Shown here one piece after another: positions 16,442 through 25,246 of a DNA stretch of 54,605 nt. This DNA is from Pseudofrankia coriaricola (lineage in GTDB: Bacteria; Actinomycetota; Actinomycetes; Frankiales; Frankiaceae), in assembly GCF_001854805.1 (NCBI RefSeq), contig NZ_MBLO01000223.1, positions 1 through 54,605 of the forward strand. The letters run 5' to 3'. Under the pieces are notes generated by a model. That model ran no database searches and had not been told where the DNA came from. It saw only the letters and a program-made list of their open reading frames with translations. The first letter of the stretch is position 1, and every line of letters starts with the position of its first letter. Both the position numbers and the translations under genes were made by a program.

Positions 16442-17995
16442 GTGTGGACTCGTGGTGTGGAGGACGTGACTATCGGTGTGGGGGGGCTGACCGAGGACGA
16501 CGTCGTGTCCGTGGCCCGCGGCAACGCCCGAGTCCGCCTCTCCCCCGAGGCGCTCGAGGCGATCGCTCAGGGCCGCGTGGTGATCGATGCCCTGGCCGCC
16601 GGCGCTGAACCCCACTACGGCGTTTCCACTGGCTTCGGCGCACTGGCCACCCGGCACATCCCGGTGGGATTGCGCGCCCAGCTGCAACGCAGCCTGGTCC
16701 GCTCGCACGCCGCCACCTCGGGACCCGAGGTCGAGCGGGAGGCCGTCCGGGCGATGATGCTGCTGCGGCTCTCCACCCTGGCCACGGGCCGGACCGGCGT
16801 CCGCCCGGCGGTGGCGCAGACCTACGCGGACCTCATCAACGCCAGCATCACGCCCATCGTCCGCGAGTACGGCTCTCTCGGCTGCTCCGGGGATCTCGCG
16901 CCGCTCGCGCACTGCGCTCTGGCGGCTACCGGCGAGGGCGAGGTCCGCGACGCCGACGGTGCGGCGGTTCCCGCCGCCGCCGCTCTCGCGGCGGCCGGGA
17001 TCGAGCCATTGGTGCTGCGGGAGAAGGAGGGCCTCGCCCTCATCAACGGCACCGACGGGATGCTCGGCATGCTGGCCCTGGCCTGCCACGACCTCGCCCT
17101 CCTGCTGCGCACCGCGGACATCTCCGCGGCGATGAGCATCGAGGCGCTTCTCGGGACCGATGCCGTGTTTGTCCCCGAGCTGCAGGCACTACGACCGCAT
17201 CCCGGCCAGGCTGAGAGCGCCAAGAACCTCCGCGCCCTGTTGTCCGGGTCGCCGATCATGGCCAGCCACCGGAGCCCGGACTGCGCCCAGGTGCAGGACG
17301 CCTACTCGCTTCGGTGCACCCCGCAGGTGCACGGCGCGGCCCGGGACACCGTGACCCACGCACGGCTCGTCGCCTCCCGCGAACTCGCCAGCGCCGTCGA
17401 CAACCCCGTACTCACGCTCGACGGCCGCCTGGAGAGCAACGGAAACTTCCACGGAGCGCCCGTGGCGTACGTCCTCGACTTCCTCGCCATCGTCACCGCC
17501 GACGTCGCGTCGATGTCCGAGCGCAGGACGGACCGCATGCTCGATGTGCATCGCAGCCAGGGCCTTCCGGCGTTCCTTGCCGACGATCCCGGCGTCGACT
17601 CCGGACTGATGCTCGCCCAGTACACCCAGGCCGGCATCGTCTCCGAGCTGAAGCGTCTGGCCGCGCCGGCATCGGTCGACTCGATCCCCTCGAGCGCCAT
17701 GCAGGAGGACCACGTCTCGATGGGGTGGTCGGCCGCGCGCAAGCTGCGCCGTTCGCTCGACGGCCTGACCCGGGTGGTCGCCATCGAGATCCTGACGGCG
17801 AGCCGGGCACTCGACCTGCGCGCCCCGCTGGCTCCCGCCGCCGGTACCCACGCTGTCCGGGACCTCGTGCGGACCGTCACCGGGGGACCCGGTCCGGACC
17901 GCTACCTCTCCCCCGAGATCGAGGCTGTCGGGGGCCTGGTGGCGTCCGGCAGCGCCCTGGGCGCGGCTGATGCCGCCTGCGGCCCTCTCACCTGA
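16442..17995 (+). CDS. hutH: Histidine ammonia-lyase
   Basis: Converts L-histidine to trans-urocanate and ammonia, the first Hut step. The catalytic Tyr lies in HYGVSTGFGAL (about 58-68). The MIO-forming loop is GSLGCSGDLAPLAH, so the cofactor would arise from Cys148-Ser149-Gly150 rather than Ala-Ser-Gly. Further family blocks are YSLRCTPQVHGAARD, NGNFHGAPVAY and SAMQEDHVSMGWSAARKL with the conserved Glu. GTG 16442 has GGAGGGCAGGAG immediately before it; the frame extends upstream to 16358 without family sequence. At 517 residues the length is normal. It starts the hutH-hutU-M20-hutF-hutI series, 36 nt before hutU. Confidence 0.95.
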   Translation: MWTRGVEDVTIGVGGLTEDDVVSVARGNARVRLSPEALEAIAQGRVVIDALAAGAEPHYGVSTGFGALATRHIPVGLRAQLQRSLVRSHAATSGPEVEREAVRAMMLLRLSTLATGRTGVRPAVAQTYADLINASITPIVREYGSLGCSGDLAPLAHCALAATGEGEVRDADGAAVPAAAALAAAGIEPLVLREKEGLALINGTDGMLGMLALACHDLALLLRTADISAAMSIEALLGTDAVFVPELQALRPHPGQAESAKNLRALLSGSPIMASHRSPDCAQVQDAYSLRCTPQVHGAARDTVTHARLVASRELASAVDNPVLTLDGRLESNGNFHGAPVAYVLDFLAIVTADVASMSERRTDRMLDVHRSQGLPAFLADDPGVDSGLMLAQYTQAGIVSELKRLAAPASVDSIPSSAMQEDHVSMGWSAARKLRRSLDGLTRVVAIEILTASRALDLRAPLAPAAGTHAVRDLVRTVTGGPGPDRYLSPEIEAVGGLVASGSALGAADAACGPLT

Positions 17996-18031
17996 CCCAC
18001 CACCGTCCAGCCCGTCCCAAAGGAGTCCCCG

Positions 18032-19690
18032 ATGTCCGGCCCCCGCCCCGTACGGTCTCCTCGCGGGACTACATTGACCGCCCGGTCCTGGCAGACCGAG
18101 GCGCCGCTGCGGATGCTGCAGAACAACCTCGACCCCGAGGTCGCGGAGCGACCCGACGATCTCGTCGTCTACGGCGGCACCGGACGGGCCGCGCGAAGCT
18201 GGGACGCCTTCGACGCCATGATCCGGACGCTGACGACGCTGCGCGAGGATGAGACGATGCTCGTCCAGTCGGGCAAGCCGGTGGGCGTGCTGCGGACCCA
18301 CGAGTGGGCCCCTCGAGTGCTGATCGCCAACTCCAACCTCGTGGGCGACTGGTCCACCTGGCCGGAGTTCCGGCGGTTGGAAGCGCTGGGCCTCACCATG
18401 TACGGGCAGATGACCGCGGGATCCTGGATGTATATCGGGACCCAGGGCATCCTGCAGGGCACCTACGAGACGTTTGCCGCGGTGGCTGACAAGCGGTTCA
18501 ACGGGACCCTCACCGGGACGCTGACCCTCACCGGTGGCTGCGGCGGGATGGGTGGCGCGCAGCCGCTCGCCGTCACCCTCAACGGGGGCGTCTGCCTCAT
18601 CGTCGACGTCGACCACTCCCGGCTCCAGCGCCGGGTGGAGCACCGTTACCTCGACGAGGTCGCGCCGGATCTCGACACCGCCATCGCCACTGTCCTGCGG
18701 GCGAAAGCGGACCGCCGGGCGCTGTCCGTCGGGGTCACCGGCAACTGCGCCGAGGTCTTCCCGGAACTGCTGCGCCGCGGGCTCGCCGTCGACATTGTCA
18801 CCGACCAGACCAGCGCGCACGACCCACTCGCCTACCTCCCCGAGGGCGTCGCCGTCGAGGACTGGCACGACCTCGCCGAGCGCAAGCCCGAGGAGTTCAC
18901 CAACCGGGCCCGGGCAGCGATGGCCAAGCACGTGCAGGCGATGGTCGAGTTCCAGGACGCCGGCGCGGAGGTGTTCGACTACGGCAACTCGATCCGGGAG
19001 GAGGCCCGCCTCGGCGGGTACTCCCGGGCCTTCGAGTTCCCCGGCTTCGTGCCCGCCTACATCCGGCCGCTGTTCTGCGAGGGCAAGGGGCCGTTCCGCT
19101 GGGTTGCCCTGTCCGGCGACCCGGCCGACATCCACGCCACCGACGAGGCCGTCATGAAGCTCTTCCCCGACGACGACCGGCTCCAGCGGTGGATGCGTGG
19201 AGCGCGGGAACACATTGCCTTCCAAGGACTCCCGGCGCGCATCTGCTGGCTCGGCTACGGCGACCGCGATCGCGCCGGGGCGAGGTTCAACGAGATGGTG
19301 GCCTCCGGGGAGCTCACGGCCCCCATCGTCATCGGCCGGGACCACCTCGACACCGGCTCGGTCGCCTCCCCCTACCGCGAGACCGAATCGATGCTCGACG
19401 GCTCGGACGCCATCGCCGACTGGCCGCTCCTCAACGCGCTGGTGAACACCTCCTCGGGAGCCACCTGGGTCTCGATCCACCACGGCGGCGGGGTCGGCAT
19501 CGGCCGGTCCCTGCACGCCGGCCAGGTCACCGTGGCCGACGGCACGGAACTGGCCCGGCAGAAGCTCGAGCGGGTCCTGAGCAACGACCCGGCGACGGGC
19601 ATCCTCCGCCACGCCGATGCCGGTTACGGCAGAGCCGACGACGTCGCCCGCGCCACCGGGGTGCGGATGCCCATGCGGGAGGGCTCGTGA
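18032..19690 (+). CDS. hutU: Urocanate hydratase (urocanase)
   Basis: Adds water to urocanate to give 4-imidazolone-5-propionate using tightly bound NAD. Hallmarks are [15 protein letters not shown] (NAD site, about 170-184), [56 protein letters not shown], and near the C-terminus [17 protein letters not shown]. The 552-residue length is standard. The stop overlaps the next gene's GTG by 4 nt, so translation is coupled. If the locus also handles ergothioneine, this or a relative could hydrate thiourocanate, but the sequence alone looks like an ordinary urocanase. Confidence 0.96.
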   Translation: MSGPRPVRSPRGTTLTARSWQTEAPLRMLQNNLDPEVAERPDDLVVYGGTGRAARSWDAFDAMIRTLTTLREDETMLVQSGKPVGVLRTHEWAPRVLIANSNLVGDWSTWPEFRRLEALGLTMYGQMTAGSWMYIGTQGILQGTYETFAAVADKRFNGTLTGTLTLTGGCGGMGGAQPLAVTLNGGVCLIVDVDHSRLQRRVEHRYLDEVAPDLDTAIATVLRAKADRRALSVGVTGNCAEVFPELLRRGLAVDIVTDQTSAHDPLAYLPEGVAVEDWHDLAERKPEEFTNRARAAMAKHVQAMVEFQDAGAEVFDYGNSIREEARLGGYSRAFEFPGFVPAYIRPLFCEGKGPFRWVALSGDPADIHATDEAVMKLFPDDDRLQRWMRGAREHIAFQGLPARICWLGYGDRDRAGARFNEMVASGELTAPIVIGRDHLDTGSVASPYRETESMLDGSDAIADWPLLNALVNTSSGATWVSIHHGGGVGIGRSLHAGQVTVADGTELARQKLERVLSNDPATGILRHADAGYGRADDVARATGVRMPMREGS

Positions 19691-20889
19691 CCTTCGAGGC
19701 CATGTGGGGCGACCTCTCGCCGGTCGGCCGCGCGGCGGCCACCGGCGGATACCGGAGGTTCGCCTGGACGTCCGAGGACAGCACGCTGCGGCACTGGTTC
19801 ACCGGAGAGGCGGCGGCCCGCGGTCTCGATGTCGTCACCGACCGCGCCGGCAACCTATGGGCCTGGTGGGGAAACCCCGACGCCGGAACCCCGGGGGTCG
19901 TGATCGGTTCTCATCTCGACTCGGTGCCCGACGGCGGCGCGTTCGACGGGCCGCTCGGCGTGGTATCCGCCTTCGCCGCCGTGGACCAACTGCGGGCCAG
20001 CGGCTTCCGACCAGCAGCCCCGGTGGGTATCGCCTGCTTCTCCGACGAGGAAGGTGCCCGGTTCGGCATCCCCTGCACCGGCTCGCGCCTCATCACCGGA
20101 GCCCTTCATGCCGACAGAGCCCGCGCGCTGCGCGACGGCGACGGCATCACGCTGGCAGAGGCGATGGCGCTTTCGGGCCACGACCCGCGGCAGGTCGGAC
20201 CGGACCCGGAAGCGCTGCGGCGCATCGGGATGTTCGTCGAGCTGCACGTCGAGCAGGGACGCGGCCTCGCCGATCTCGGCCGCCCGGTGGCGGTGGGCTC
20301 GTCGATCTGGCCGCATGGCCGGTGGCGCCTGGATCTGGAGGGTGAGGCCAACCACGCCGGCACCACCCGGCTCGCCGACCGCCGGGACCCGATGCTCGAC
20401 CTCGCGCACGTCGTCACGACCGCACGGACATCCGCCAGCATCGTCGGGTGCGTGGCCACCGTCGGGAAGGTGCAGGTGATCCCGAACGGGGTCAACGCGA
20501 TCCCGTCCCGGATCACCGCGTGGCTCGACGCCCGCGGCCCGCAGGAGGATCACGTCCGTTCCGTCGTCGGTGCCGTCGCCACGGCCGCGGGCTCCGATCC
20601 GGTCGAGGAGTCCTTCACCGCGGCGACGGATTTCGATGCCGTGCTCGTCGGCCGGCTGGCGAAGCTGCTCGGCGACGCCCCCGTACTCGGGACAGGCGCC
20701 GGTCACGACGCCGGGATCCTGGCCCGGGCGGGAATCCCCACGGCGATGCTCTTCGTGCGCAACCCCACCGGGGTCTCGCACTCCCCGGCCGAGCACGCGG
20801 AGACCGCCGACTGCCTCGCGGGGGTCGACGCCCTGGCTCAGGTCCTCGAAGACATAGCCGCTAGAGGGCCAAAGGGTGTGCGAAAATGA
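19687..20889 (+). CDS. M20-family amidohydrolase (allantoate amidohydrolase / N-carbamoyl amino acid hydrolase type)
   Basis: A two-metal hydrolase of the hydantoinase/carbamoylase group. Metal ligands are visible in [17 protein letters not shown] (His and Asp), [11 protein letters not shown] (Glu-Glu), FVELHVEQG (His) and VSHSPAEH (last His). The bridging domain has [16 protein letters not shown]. The 400-residue length fits. GTG 19687 overlaps the hutU stop (GTGA). It occupies the place of hutG: no classical N-formylglutamate deformylase is present. I infer that it releases glutamate from N-formylglutamate, or from N-carbamoyl-glutamate if the thio-pathway operates. Its last codons run into the repeat at 20864-20969, so the C-terminus may have been altered by that element. 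Confidence 0.9.
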   Translation: MTFEAMWGDLSPVGRAAATGGYRRFAWTSEDSTLRHWFTGEAAARGLDVVTDRAGNLWAWWGNPDAGTPGVVIGSHLDSVPDGGAFDGPLGVVSAFAAVDQLRASGFRPAAPVGIACFSDEEGARFGIPCTGSRLITGALHADRARALRDGDGITLAEAMALSGHDPRQVGPDPEALRRIGMFVELHVEQGRGLADLGRPVAVGSSIWPHGRWRLDLEGEANHAGTTRLADRRDPMLDLAHVVTTARTSASIVGCVATVGKVQVIPNGVNAIPSRITAWLDARGPQEDHVRSVVGAVATAAGSDPVEESFTAATDFDAVLVGRLAKLLGDAPVLGTGAGHDAGILARAGIPTAMLFVRNPTGVSHSPAEHAETADCLAGVDALAQVLEDIAARGPKGVRK

Positions 20890-20969
20890 TCTTTCTTCGC
20901 ACACCCGGCCGGGGTTCCTGCCGGATCGCGAAGCGATCTGGTAGGTCCGCATCATCCCCAGGATCACTG
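20864..20969. repeat. Left copy of a hairpin-bearing inverted repeat flanking hutF-hutI
   Basis: This segment recurs inverted at 23461-23657. The shared 60-odd nt block includes a perfect 11-bp stem, GGGTGTGCGAA (20874-20884) with its complement at 20896-20906, around AATGATCTTTC. The other copy reads GGGTATGCGAA with a matching change in the other arm. A second hairpin follows (20921-20929 with 20933-20941), and the shared end is CCCCAGGATCACTG (20956-20969), 11 nt before hutF. The stop codon of the M20 gene lies inside. It may be a small non-autonomous mobile repeat or a structured regulatory RNA. Confidence 0.8.
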
Positions 20970-20980
20970 AGGCGCGCGGG

Positions 20981-22294
20981 ATGAGGTGGTTCGCCGCCGA
21001 CGCCGTGCTGGCCACCGGCCCGGCGCGGAACGTCACTTTCGAGGCCGCTGACGGCCGGTTCACCAGCATTCGACCCGGCACCGAGCCGGGCGACGCCGTC
21101 CGACTGCCCGGCGTCGTGCTGCCCGGCTTCGCCAACGGCCACAGCCACGCCTTTCACCGCGCTCTGCGGGGGCGGACCCACGACGGCCCCGGCGACTTCT
21201 GGAGCTGGCGGCACGCGATGTACACCGTCGCCGGGCGCCTGGACCCGGACAGCTACCTGACCCTCGCCCGCGCGACCTACGCCGAGATGGCGCTGGCGGG
21301 AATCACGTCGGTCGGCGAGTTCCACTACCTGCATCACGCCTGCGGCGGCACCCCCTACGCCGACCCGAACGCGATGGCGGAGGCCCTGCGCCAGGCCGCC
21401 ACCGACGCCGGCATCCGGCTCACCCTCGTCGACACCTGCTACCTCGCGGGCGGTCTTGGAAGCGACGGCCACACGCCGCTTTCGGGACCGCAACTGCGGT
21501 TCGGTGACGGCACCGTCGACGCCTGGGCGGAGCGGGTCGACCTGCTCCGCCCGTCGGAGCGGATGCGGGTGGGGGTGGCGGCGCACTCGGTGCGGGCAGT
21601 ACCTCGGGAGGCGCTCCCCACCGTGGTCTCGCAGGCGCGGGGGCGGCCGCTGCACGTCCACCTGTCCGAGCAGCCCGCCGAGAACGAGGCCTGCGCCGGG
21701 TTCTACGGATGCACCCCGACCGCTCTGCTCGCGGAGGCCGGCGCGCTCGGGCACACCACCACGGCGGTCCACGCCACCCACCTGACCTCCGGCGACGTCG
21801 GCCTCCTGGGCCGCTCCGGGACCACGGTCTGCCTGTGCCCTGGTACCGAGCGCGACCTCGCCGACGGCATTGGGCCGGGCGGGGCGCTGCGCGACGCGGG
21901 TGCGCCGCTGAGTGTCGGCAGCGACCAGAACGCCTCCATCGACCTCTTCGGAGAGATCCGCGGGGTGGAGGAGCACGAGCGACTGACCTCGTTGCGGCGC
22001 GGCCGCTTCGGACATGACCAGCTCCTGGGCTTCCTCACCGACCACGCGGCGATCGGCTGGGATGCCGGCCGGCTCGAGGTGGGTGGCCGGGCCGATCTCG
22101 TGGCCGTGCGGCTCGACACGCCGCGTACCGCGGGGGTGGCGGCCGAGCGGGTCCTGATGGCCGCGACCGCCGCGGACGTCGACACCGTCGTGGTGGACGG
22201 CCGGACCGTGGTGACGGGCGGACAGCATGTCCTCGGCGACGTCGGCCGGCTACTCGGAGAGGCGATTTCAGCTGTGTGGGAGCAGGAACGATGA
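20981..22294 (+). CDS. hutF: Formimidoylglutamate deiminase
   Basis: Converts N-formimidoyl-L-glutamate to N-formyl-L-glutamate and ammonia in the five-step Hut route. It belongs to the amidohydrolase superfamily: [16 protein letters not shown] carries the HxH metal pair (about 47-62), [12 protein letters not shown] and VHATHLT carry later His ligands, and [15 protein letters not shown] carries the metal Asp. [11 protein letters not shown] is typical of HutF. The length of 437 aa is normal. ATG 20981 lies 11 nt after the flanking repeat and has only a weak ribosome site (TGAGG). The stop overlaps hutI (ATGA). Confidence 0.93.
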   Translation: MRWFAADAVLATGPARNVTFEAADGRFTSIRPGTEPGDAVRLPGVVLPGFANGHSHAFHRALRGRTHDGPGDFWSWRHAMYTVAGRLDPDSYLTLARATYAEMALAGITSVGEFHYLHHACGGTPYADPNAMAEALRQAATDAGIRLTLVDTCYLAGGLGSDGHTPLSGPQLRFGDGTVDAWAERVDLLRPSERMRVGVAAHSVRAVPREALPTVVSQARGRPLHVHLSEQPAENEACAGFYGCTPTALLAEAGALGHTTTAVHATHLTSGDVGLLGRSGTTVCLCPGTERDLADGIGPGGALRDAGAPLSVGSDQNASIDLFGEIRGVEEHERLTSLRRGRFGHDQLLGFLTDHAAIGWDAGRLEVGGRADLVAVRLDTPRTAGVAAERVLMAATAADVDTVVVDGRTVVTGGQHVLGDVGRLLGEAISAVWEQER

Positions 22295-23466
22295 GCAGCA
22301 CCCTCGTCGGCGGAATCGGCGAGCTGGTCACCAACGACCCTTCGGTCGGTGACAGATCCACCCTTGGCATCCTGACGGACGCCGCCGTCGTGGTTTCGGA
22401 CGGCCGGGTCCGCTGGGTGGGTCGCGAGGCGGAGGCGCCGGCGGCGGACCGTCGCGTGGATCTCGGTGGGCGCGCGGTGATCCCCGGCTTCGTGGACTCC
22501 CATGCGCATCTCGTGTTCGCCGGCGACCGGTCCGCCGAGTTCGCCGCCCGGATGGCCGGAGCCCGCTACAGCGGCGGCGGCATAGCCACCACGGTGGCGG
22601 CCACCCGTAGGGCGACCGACGAGCAGTTGCGGACCTTGCTCGCCACGCGGATGACGGAGATGCACACGCAGGGAACCACGACGGTGGAGGTCAAGAGCGG
22701 TTACGGCCTCACCATCGCGGACGAGGTCCGGGCGCTGCGGCTGGCGCGGGAGGTCACCCCCGAGACCACGTTCCTGGGGGCGCACGTCGTGCCCCCAGGG
22801 ACCGATCGAGCGGACTACGTGAGGCTGGTGTGCGGGGAGATGCTCACCGCCTGCGCCCCCTACGCCCGGTGGATCGACGTCTTCTGCGAGCCGGCCAGCC
22901 CAACCGCGTTCGATGGCGACGAGGCACGCGCGATCCTGCTGGCGGGCCGGAGGACCGGACTCGGCCTCCGGGTCCACGGCAACCAGCTCTCAGCCGGGCC
23001 CGGGGTGCAACTGGCTGTCGAGCTGGGATGCGCGAGCGTCGACCATTGCACGCATCTGACCGACGCCGACGTCGACGCGCTGGCCGGCGGGTCCACAGTG
23101 GCGACGCTGCTGCCTGGCGTCGAGTTCTCCACCCGTTCCCCCTACCCCGACGCCCGGCGGCTGCTGGCAGCCGGCGTGACCGTGGCGCTGGCCACCGACT
23201 GCAACCCCGGCAGCTGCTACACGTCGTCGATGCCGCTGATGATCGCGCTGGCCGTCCGGGAGATGTCCATGACCCCGGCCGAGGCCCTGTCCGCGGCCAC
23301 AGTAGGTGGGGCACAAGCCCTGAGGCGCAACGATATCGGAGTCCTTGCTCCCGGCTACACGGCCGATCTTACGGTGCTGGACGCCCCCAGCTATCTGCAC
23401 CTGGCCTACCGCCCCGGCGTCCCTATCGCCCGCGCCCTCGCTCTTCCCGGTCGGTCCCACCAGTGA
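22291..23466 (+). CDS. hutI: Imidazolonepropionase
   Basis: Opens the ring of 4-imidazolone-5-propionate to N-formimidoyl-L-glutamate. Family marks are [19 protein letters not shown] (HxH metal site), [63 protein letters not shown] and [18 protein letters not shown]. The length is 391 aa. ATG 22291 overlaps the hutF stop by 4 nt and has GGAG about 10 nt upstream; an in-frame GTG at 22276 is less likely. The stop codon lies inside the first bases of the right-hand flanking repeat. Its product feeds hutF encoded just upstream. Confidence 0.95.
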   Translation: MSSTLVGGIGELVTNDPSVGDRSTLGILTDAAVVVSDGRVRWVGREAEAPAADRRVDLGGRAVIPGFVDSHAHLVFAGDRSAEFAARMAGARYSGGGIATTVAATRRATDEQLRTLLATRMTEMHTQGTTTVEVKSGYGLTIADEVRALRLAREVTPETTFLGAHVVPPGTDRADYVRLVCGEMLTACAPYARWIDVFCEPASPTAFDGDEARAILLAGRRTGLGLRVHGNQLSAGPGVQLAVELGCASVDHCTHLTDADVDALAGGSTVATLLPGVEFSTRSPYPDARRLLAAGVTVALATDCNPGSCYTSSMPLMIALAVREMSMTPAEALSAATVGGAQALRRNDIGVLAPGYTADLTVLDAPSYLHLAYRPGVPIARALALPGRSHQ

Positions 23467-23657
23467 TCCTGGGGACAACCGGACCTACCAGCAGACCTCC
23501 CAGATCACGACCTCCCAGATCGCTGACCTCCCAGATCGACTGCGTCGATCCGGCGGGGACCCTGTCGCCGATCTGGCAGGGACCCCGTTCGGCGATCCGG
23601 CAGGAACCCCGGCCGGGTATGCGAAGAAAGATCATTTTCGCATACCCTTTGGCCCTA
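23461..23657. repeat. Right copy of the inverted repeat, expanded by short tandem repeats
   Basis: Reverse-complement counterpart of 20864-20969. It has the same hairpin (GGGTATGCGAA at 23615-23625 with its complement at 23637-23647) and the same end block (23461-23474, spanning the hutI stop). Between them are extra units: GACCTCCCAGATC three times (23494, 23509, 23525) and CGATCYGGCRGGRACCC three times (23546, 23569, 23593; Y = C/T, R = A/G). It separates the convergent hutI and hutH-like genes and could act as a two-way terminator. Confidence 0.8.
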
Positions 23658-25076
23658 TAGGAAGCTGAGGAGCCGTTCGGCCATCTCGAGGTCGACGGTG
23701 AGATCGCGGTCCTCGGCGCCGCGGGGGAGGTCCGCCACCGCCGACCATGCGGCGTGCAGTCCCGTCGGCAGCGCGGCCTCGGCGGCAGCCGACCGGGCCT
23801 GGAGCCGGAGGCACCGGACCGCCGCGACCAGCTCTCCCGCAAGCACAGTGCGCAGCCGGATCGCTGTCTGGGCAGCCTGGGAGGCAGCCAGGGAGGCGAA
23901 GCTCGCGTCCTCCTCCACCCCGCGGGACAGTGTGACCGACTGCAGGCTGGCCGGGCTGGCGAGGGCCCGCATCTCCGCCAGCGCCGAGGCGACCACGTAC
24001 TCCGCAATCATGATCCCCGACGCCGCCGGGGTGCCCTCGCCGAGGAACGGCGCGAGGCCGGTGTAGGCCGGCTCGGCCAGCATGGTGAGCCGGGTGAGCG
24101 AGAGGTGCGCCGACTGGGACGCCGCCAGGACGACAGCGTCCAGTGCTTGACCGAGGTAGGAGGCGTGGAAGCCGCCGTGGTGGGCGATGCCATGGGCGGC
24201 CGAGACGATCGGGTTCTCCGAGCCGGTGTTCACCATCCGTGTCACCACGTCCGAGAGCGTGGCAAGGCTGTCAAGGAAGACGCCGTGCACCTGGGGCAGG
24301 CTGCGCAAACCGAACGGGTCCTGGATCCGCGCCCCAGCCGGGGTGCCGGCAACGAGCTCACGCATGCGGACACAGACATGCCGCGCGCCAGGGAAAGGCG
24401 TGGCCACCTCTACCGCGGGAGCGAACGCCTCGATGTTCCCGGTCACGCCGACGAAGGTCAGTGCCGCGACGACGTGAGCCGCCTCGGCCAGCGCAAGCAG
24501 GTCGGCACACGCGAGCGCGGCATCGGCGAGAGTGGCCGCGCTACTGGACAGGAACGGGACGGCGTCCCCGCTGCCGACGACGACCGGGCGGCGGATCGGA
24601 TTTGTCGTCATTACCTGCCCGCTGATGGCCAGGGCGGTGACGGCGAGCGCCGAGAGATCACCCGTACCAATGCTTCCCAGCTCTCGTACCGGTGGAAGCG
24701 CATCCAGCTGGAGCAGGTCGGCCAGGGCATCGAGGAGATCCGGTGACGCACCGTTGCCGTCCGCGGCCAACTGGTTCAACCGCACGACCAGCATCGCCCG
24801 GACCCGCTCGGCGGAGCGCAGCGAACCGCCCGACGTGGCGTGGCTGAGGATCAGACTCCGGGCCCCGGCCTCGGGGTCCGAGACCGTTTGGACGCGGTTG
24901 GCTCCGACCCCGGTCGTACGCCCGTAGATCGGCCTCTCGGACGAGGCGGCGTTCGCAAACGCCTGGGATCGCCGAACACGTTCGCGCGCTTCCTCTCCCA
25001 CGCGCACCGGCGTGAGCCGCCGCGCGACCGCGACGATGTCGTCGATCCGGAGACTGCTGCCGTCAATCTCGATCAT
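23655..25076 (-). CDS. Histidine ammonia-lyase-fold protein lacking the MIO triad; candidate ergothionase / histidine-betaine trimethylamine-lyase
   Basis: Overall an aromatic ammonia-lyase superfamily member: Tyr51 in IYGRTTGVGANR matches the catalytic Tyr of HAL, FGLRSLPQVHG and ENPIVSAAHG match substrate-site blocks, and SRGVEEDASFASLAASQAA keeps the conserved Glu region. But the loop reads GSIGTGDLSALA: it is one residue shorter than GSVGASGDLAPLA and has Gly137-Thr138-Gly139 in place of Ala-Ser-Gly, so normal MIO formation is not expected. Ergothionase, known from Treponema and Burkholderia, is a HAL-fold enzyme that expels trimethylamine. The divergent quaternary-amine transporter and nearby Hut genes make such a role attractive. 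ATG 25076 follows AGGAG by 8 nt. Confidence 0.85.
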   Translation of the reverse strand: MIEIDGSSLRIDDIVAVARRLTPVRVGEEARERVRRSQAFANAASSERPIYGRTTGVGANRVQTVSDPEAGARSLILSHATSGGSLRSAERVRAMLVVRLNQLAADGNGASPDLLDALADLLQLDALPPVRELGSIGTGDLSALAVTALAISGQVMTTNPIRRPVVVGSGDAVPFLSSSAATLADAALACADLLALAEAAHVVAALTFVGVTGNIEAFAPAVEVATPFPGARHVCVRMRELVAGTPAGARIQDPFGLRSLPQVHGVFLDSLATLSDVVTRMVNTGSENPIVSAAHGIAHHGGFHASYLGQALDAVVLAASQSAHLSLTRLTMLAEPAYTGLAPFLGEGTPAASGIMIAEYVVASALAEMRALASPASLQSVTLSRGVEEDASFASLAASQAAQTAIRLRTVLAGELVAAVRCLRLQARSAAAEAALPTGLHAAWSAVADLPRGAEDRDLTVDLEMAERLLSFL

Positions 25077-25102
25077 GGCGTTGCTCCTGAGCCGCCGCGG
25101 CG

Positions 25103-25116
25103 ACAGATCGTTCTGT
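25103..25116. promoter_or_regulatory. Palindrome in the leader of the HAL-like gene
   Basis: ACAGA-TCGT-TCTGT is a perfect 5+5 inverted repeat 27 nt upstream of the HAL-like start. TTCGCGAA follows at 25121-25128. Either may be an operator in this divergent promoter region (25077-25246). Confidence 0.4.
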
Positions 25117-25194
25117 TTCATTCGCGAAAACTGTCTGGCGACCCTCTTGGACCCAGAGGCCCTACATGGCATCTTATCGTCCAATGGCAGGCTA

Positions 25195-25211
25195 CTTCCA
25201 CCAGATGGAAG
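25195..25211. promoter_or_regulatory. CTTCCA-n5-TGGAAG palindrome, candidate IclR operator
   Basis: A perfect 6+6 inverted repeat lying 36 nt upstream of the IclR gene at 25247 and facing the divergent HAL-like gene. The half-site TGGAA/TTCCA is like that in the Escherichia coli IclR operator. Binding by the adjacent IclR protein is inferred. Confidence 0.5.
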
Positions 25212-25246
25212 CAGCCAGGGCTTCGGACGGGAGGGCGTGAGGCTGC

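Noticed and set aside
17189-19612. 807-codon minus-strand open frame opposite hutH-hutU
   Set aside because: Spans two genuine genes on the other strand and has shadow-like composition.
20864-20969. The hut-flanking repeat as an ordinary rho-independent terminator only
   Set aside because: It lies between genes that look co-transcribed, extends over 100 nt beyond the hairpin, and has an inverted homologue; a plain terminator does not explain this.
23461-23657. CRISPR-like array in the tandem repeats
   Set aside because: Repeats are 13-18 nt, diverged, with 2-7 nt gaps and no spacers or cas genes.
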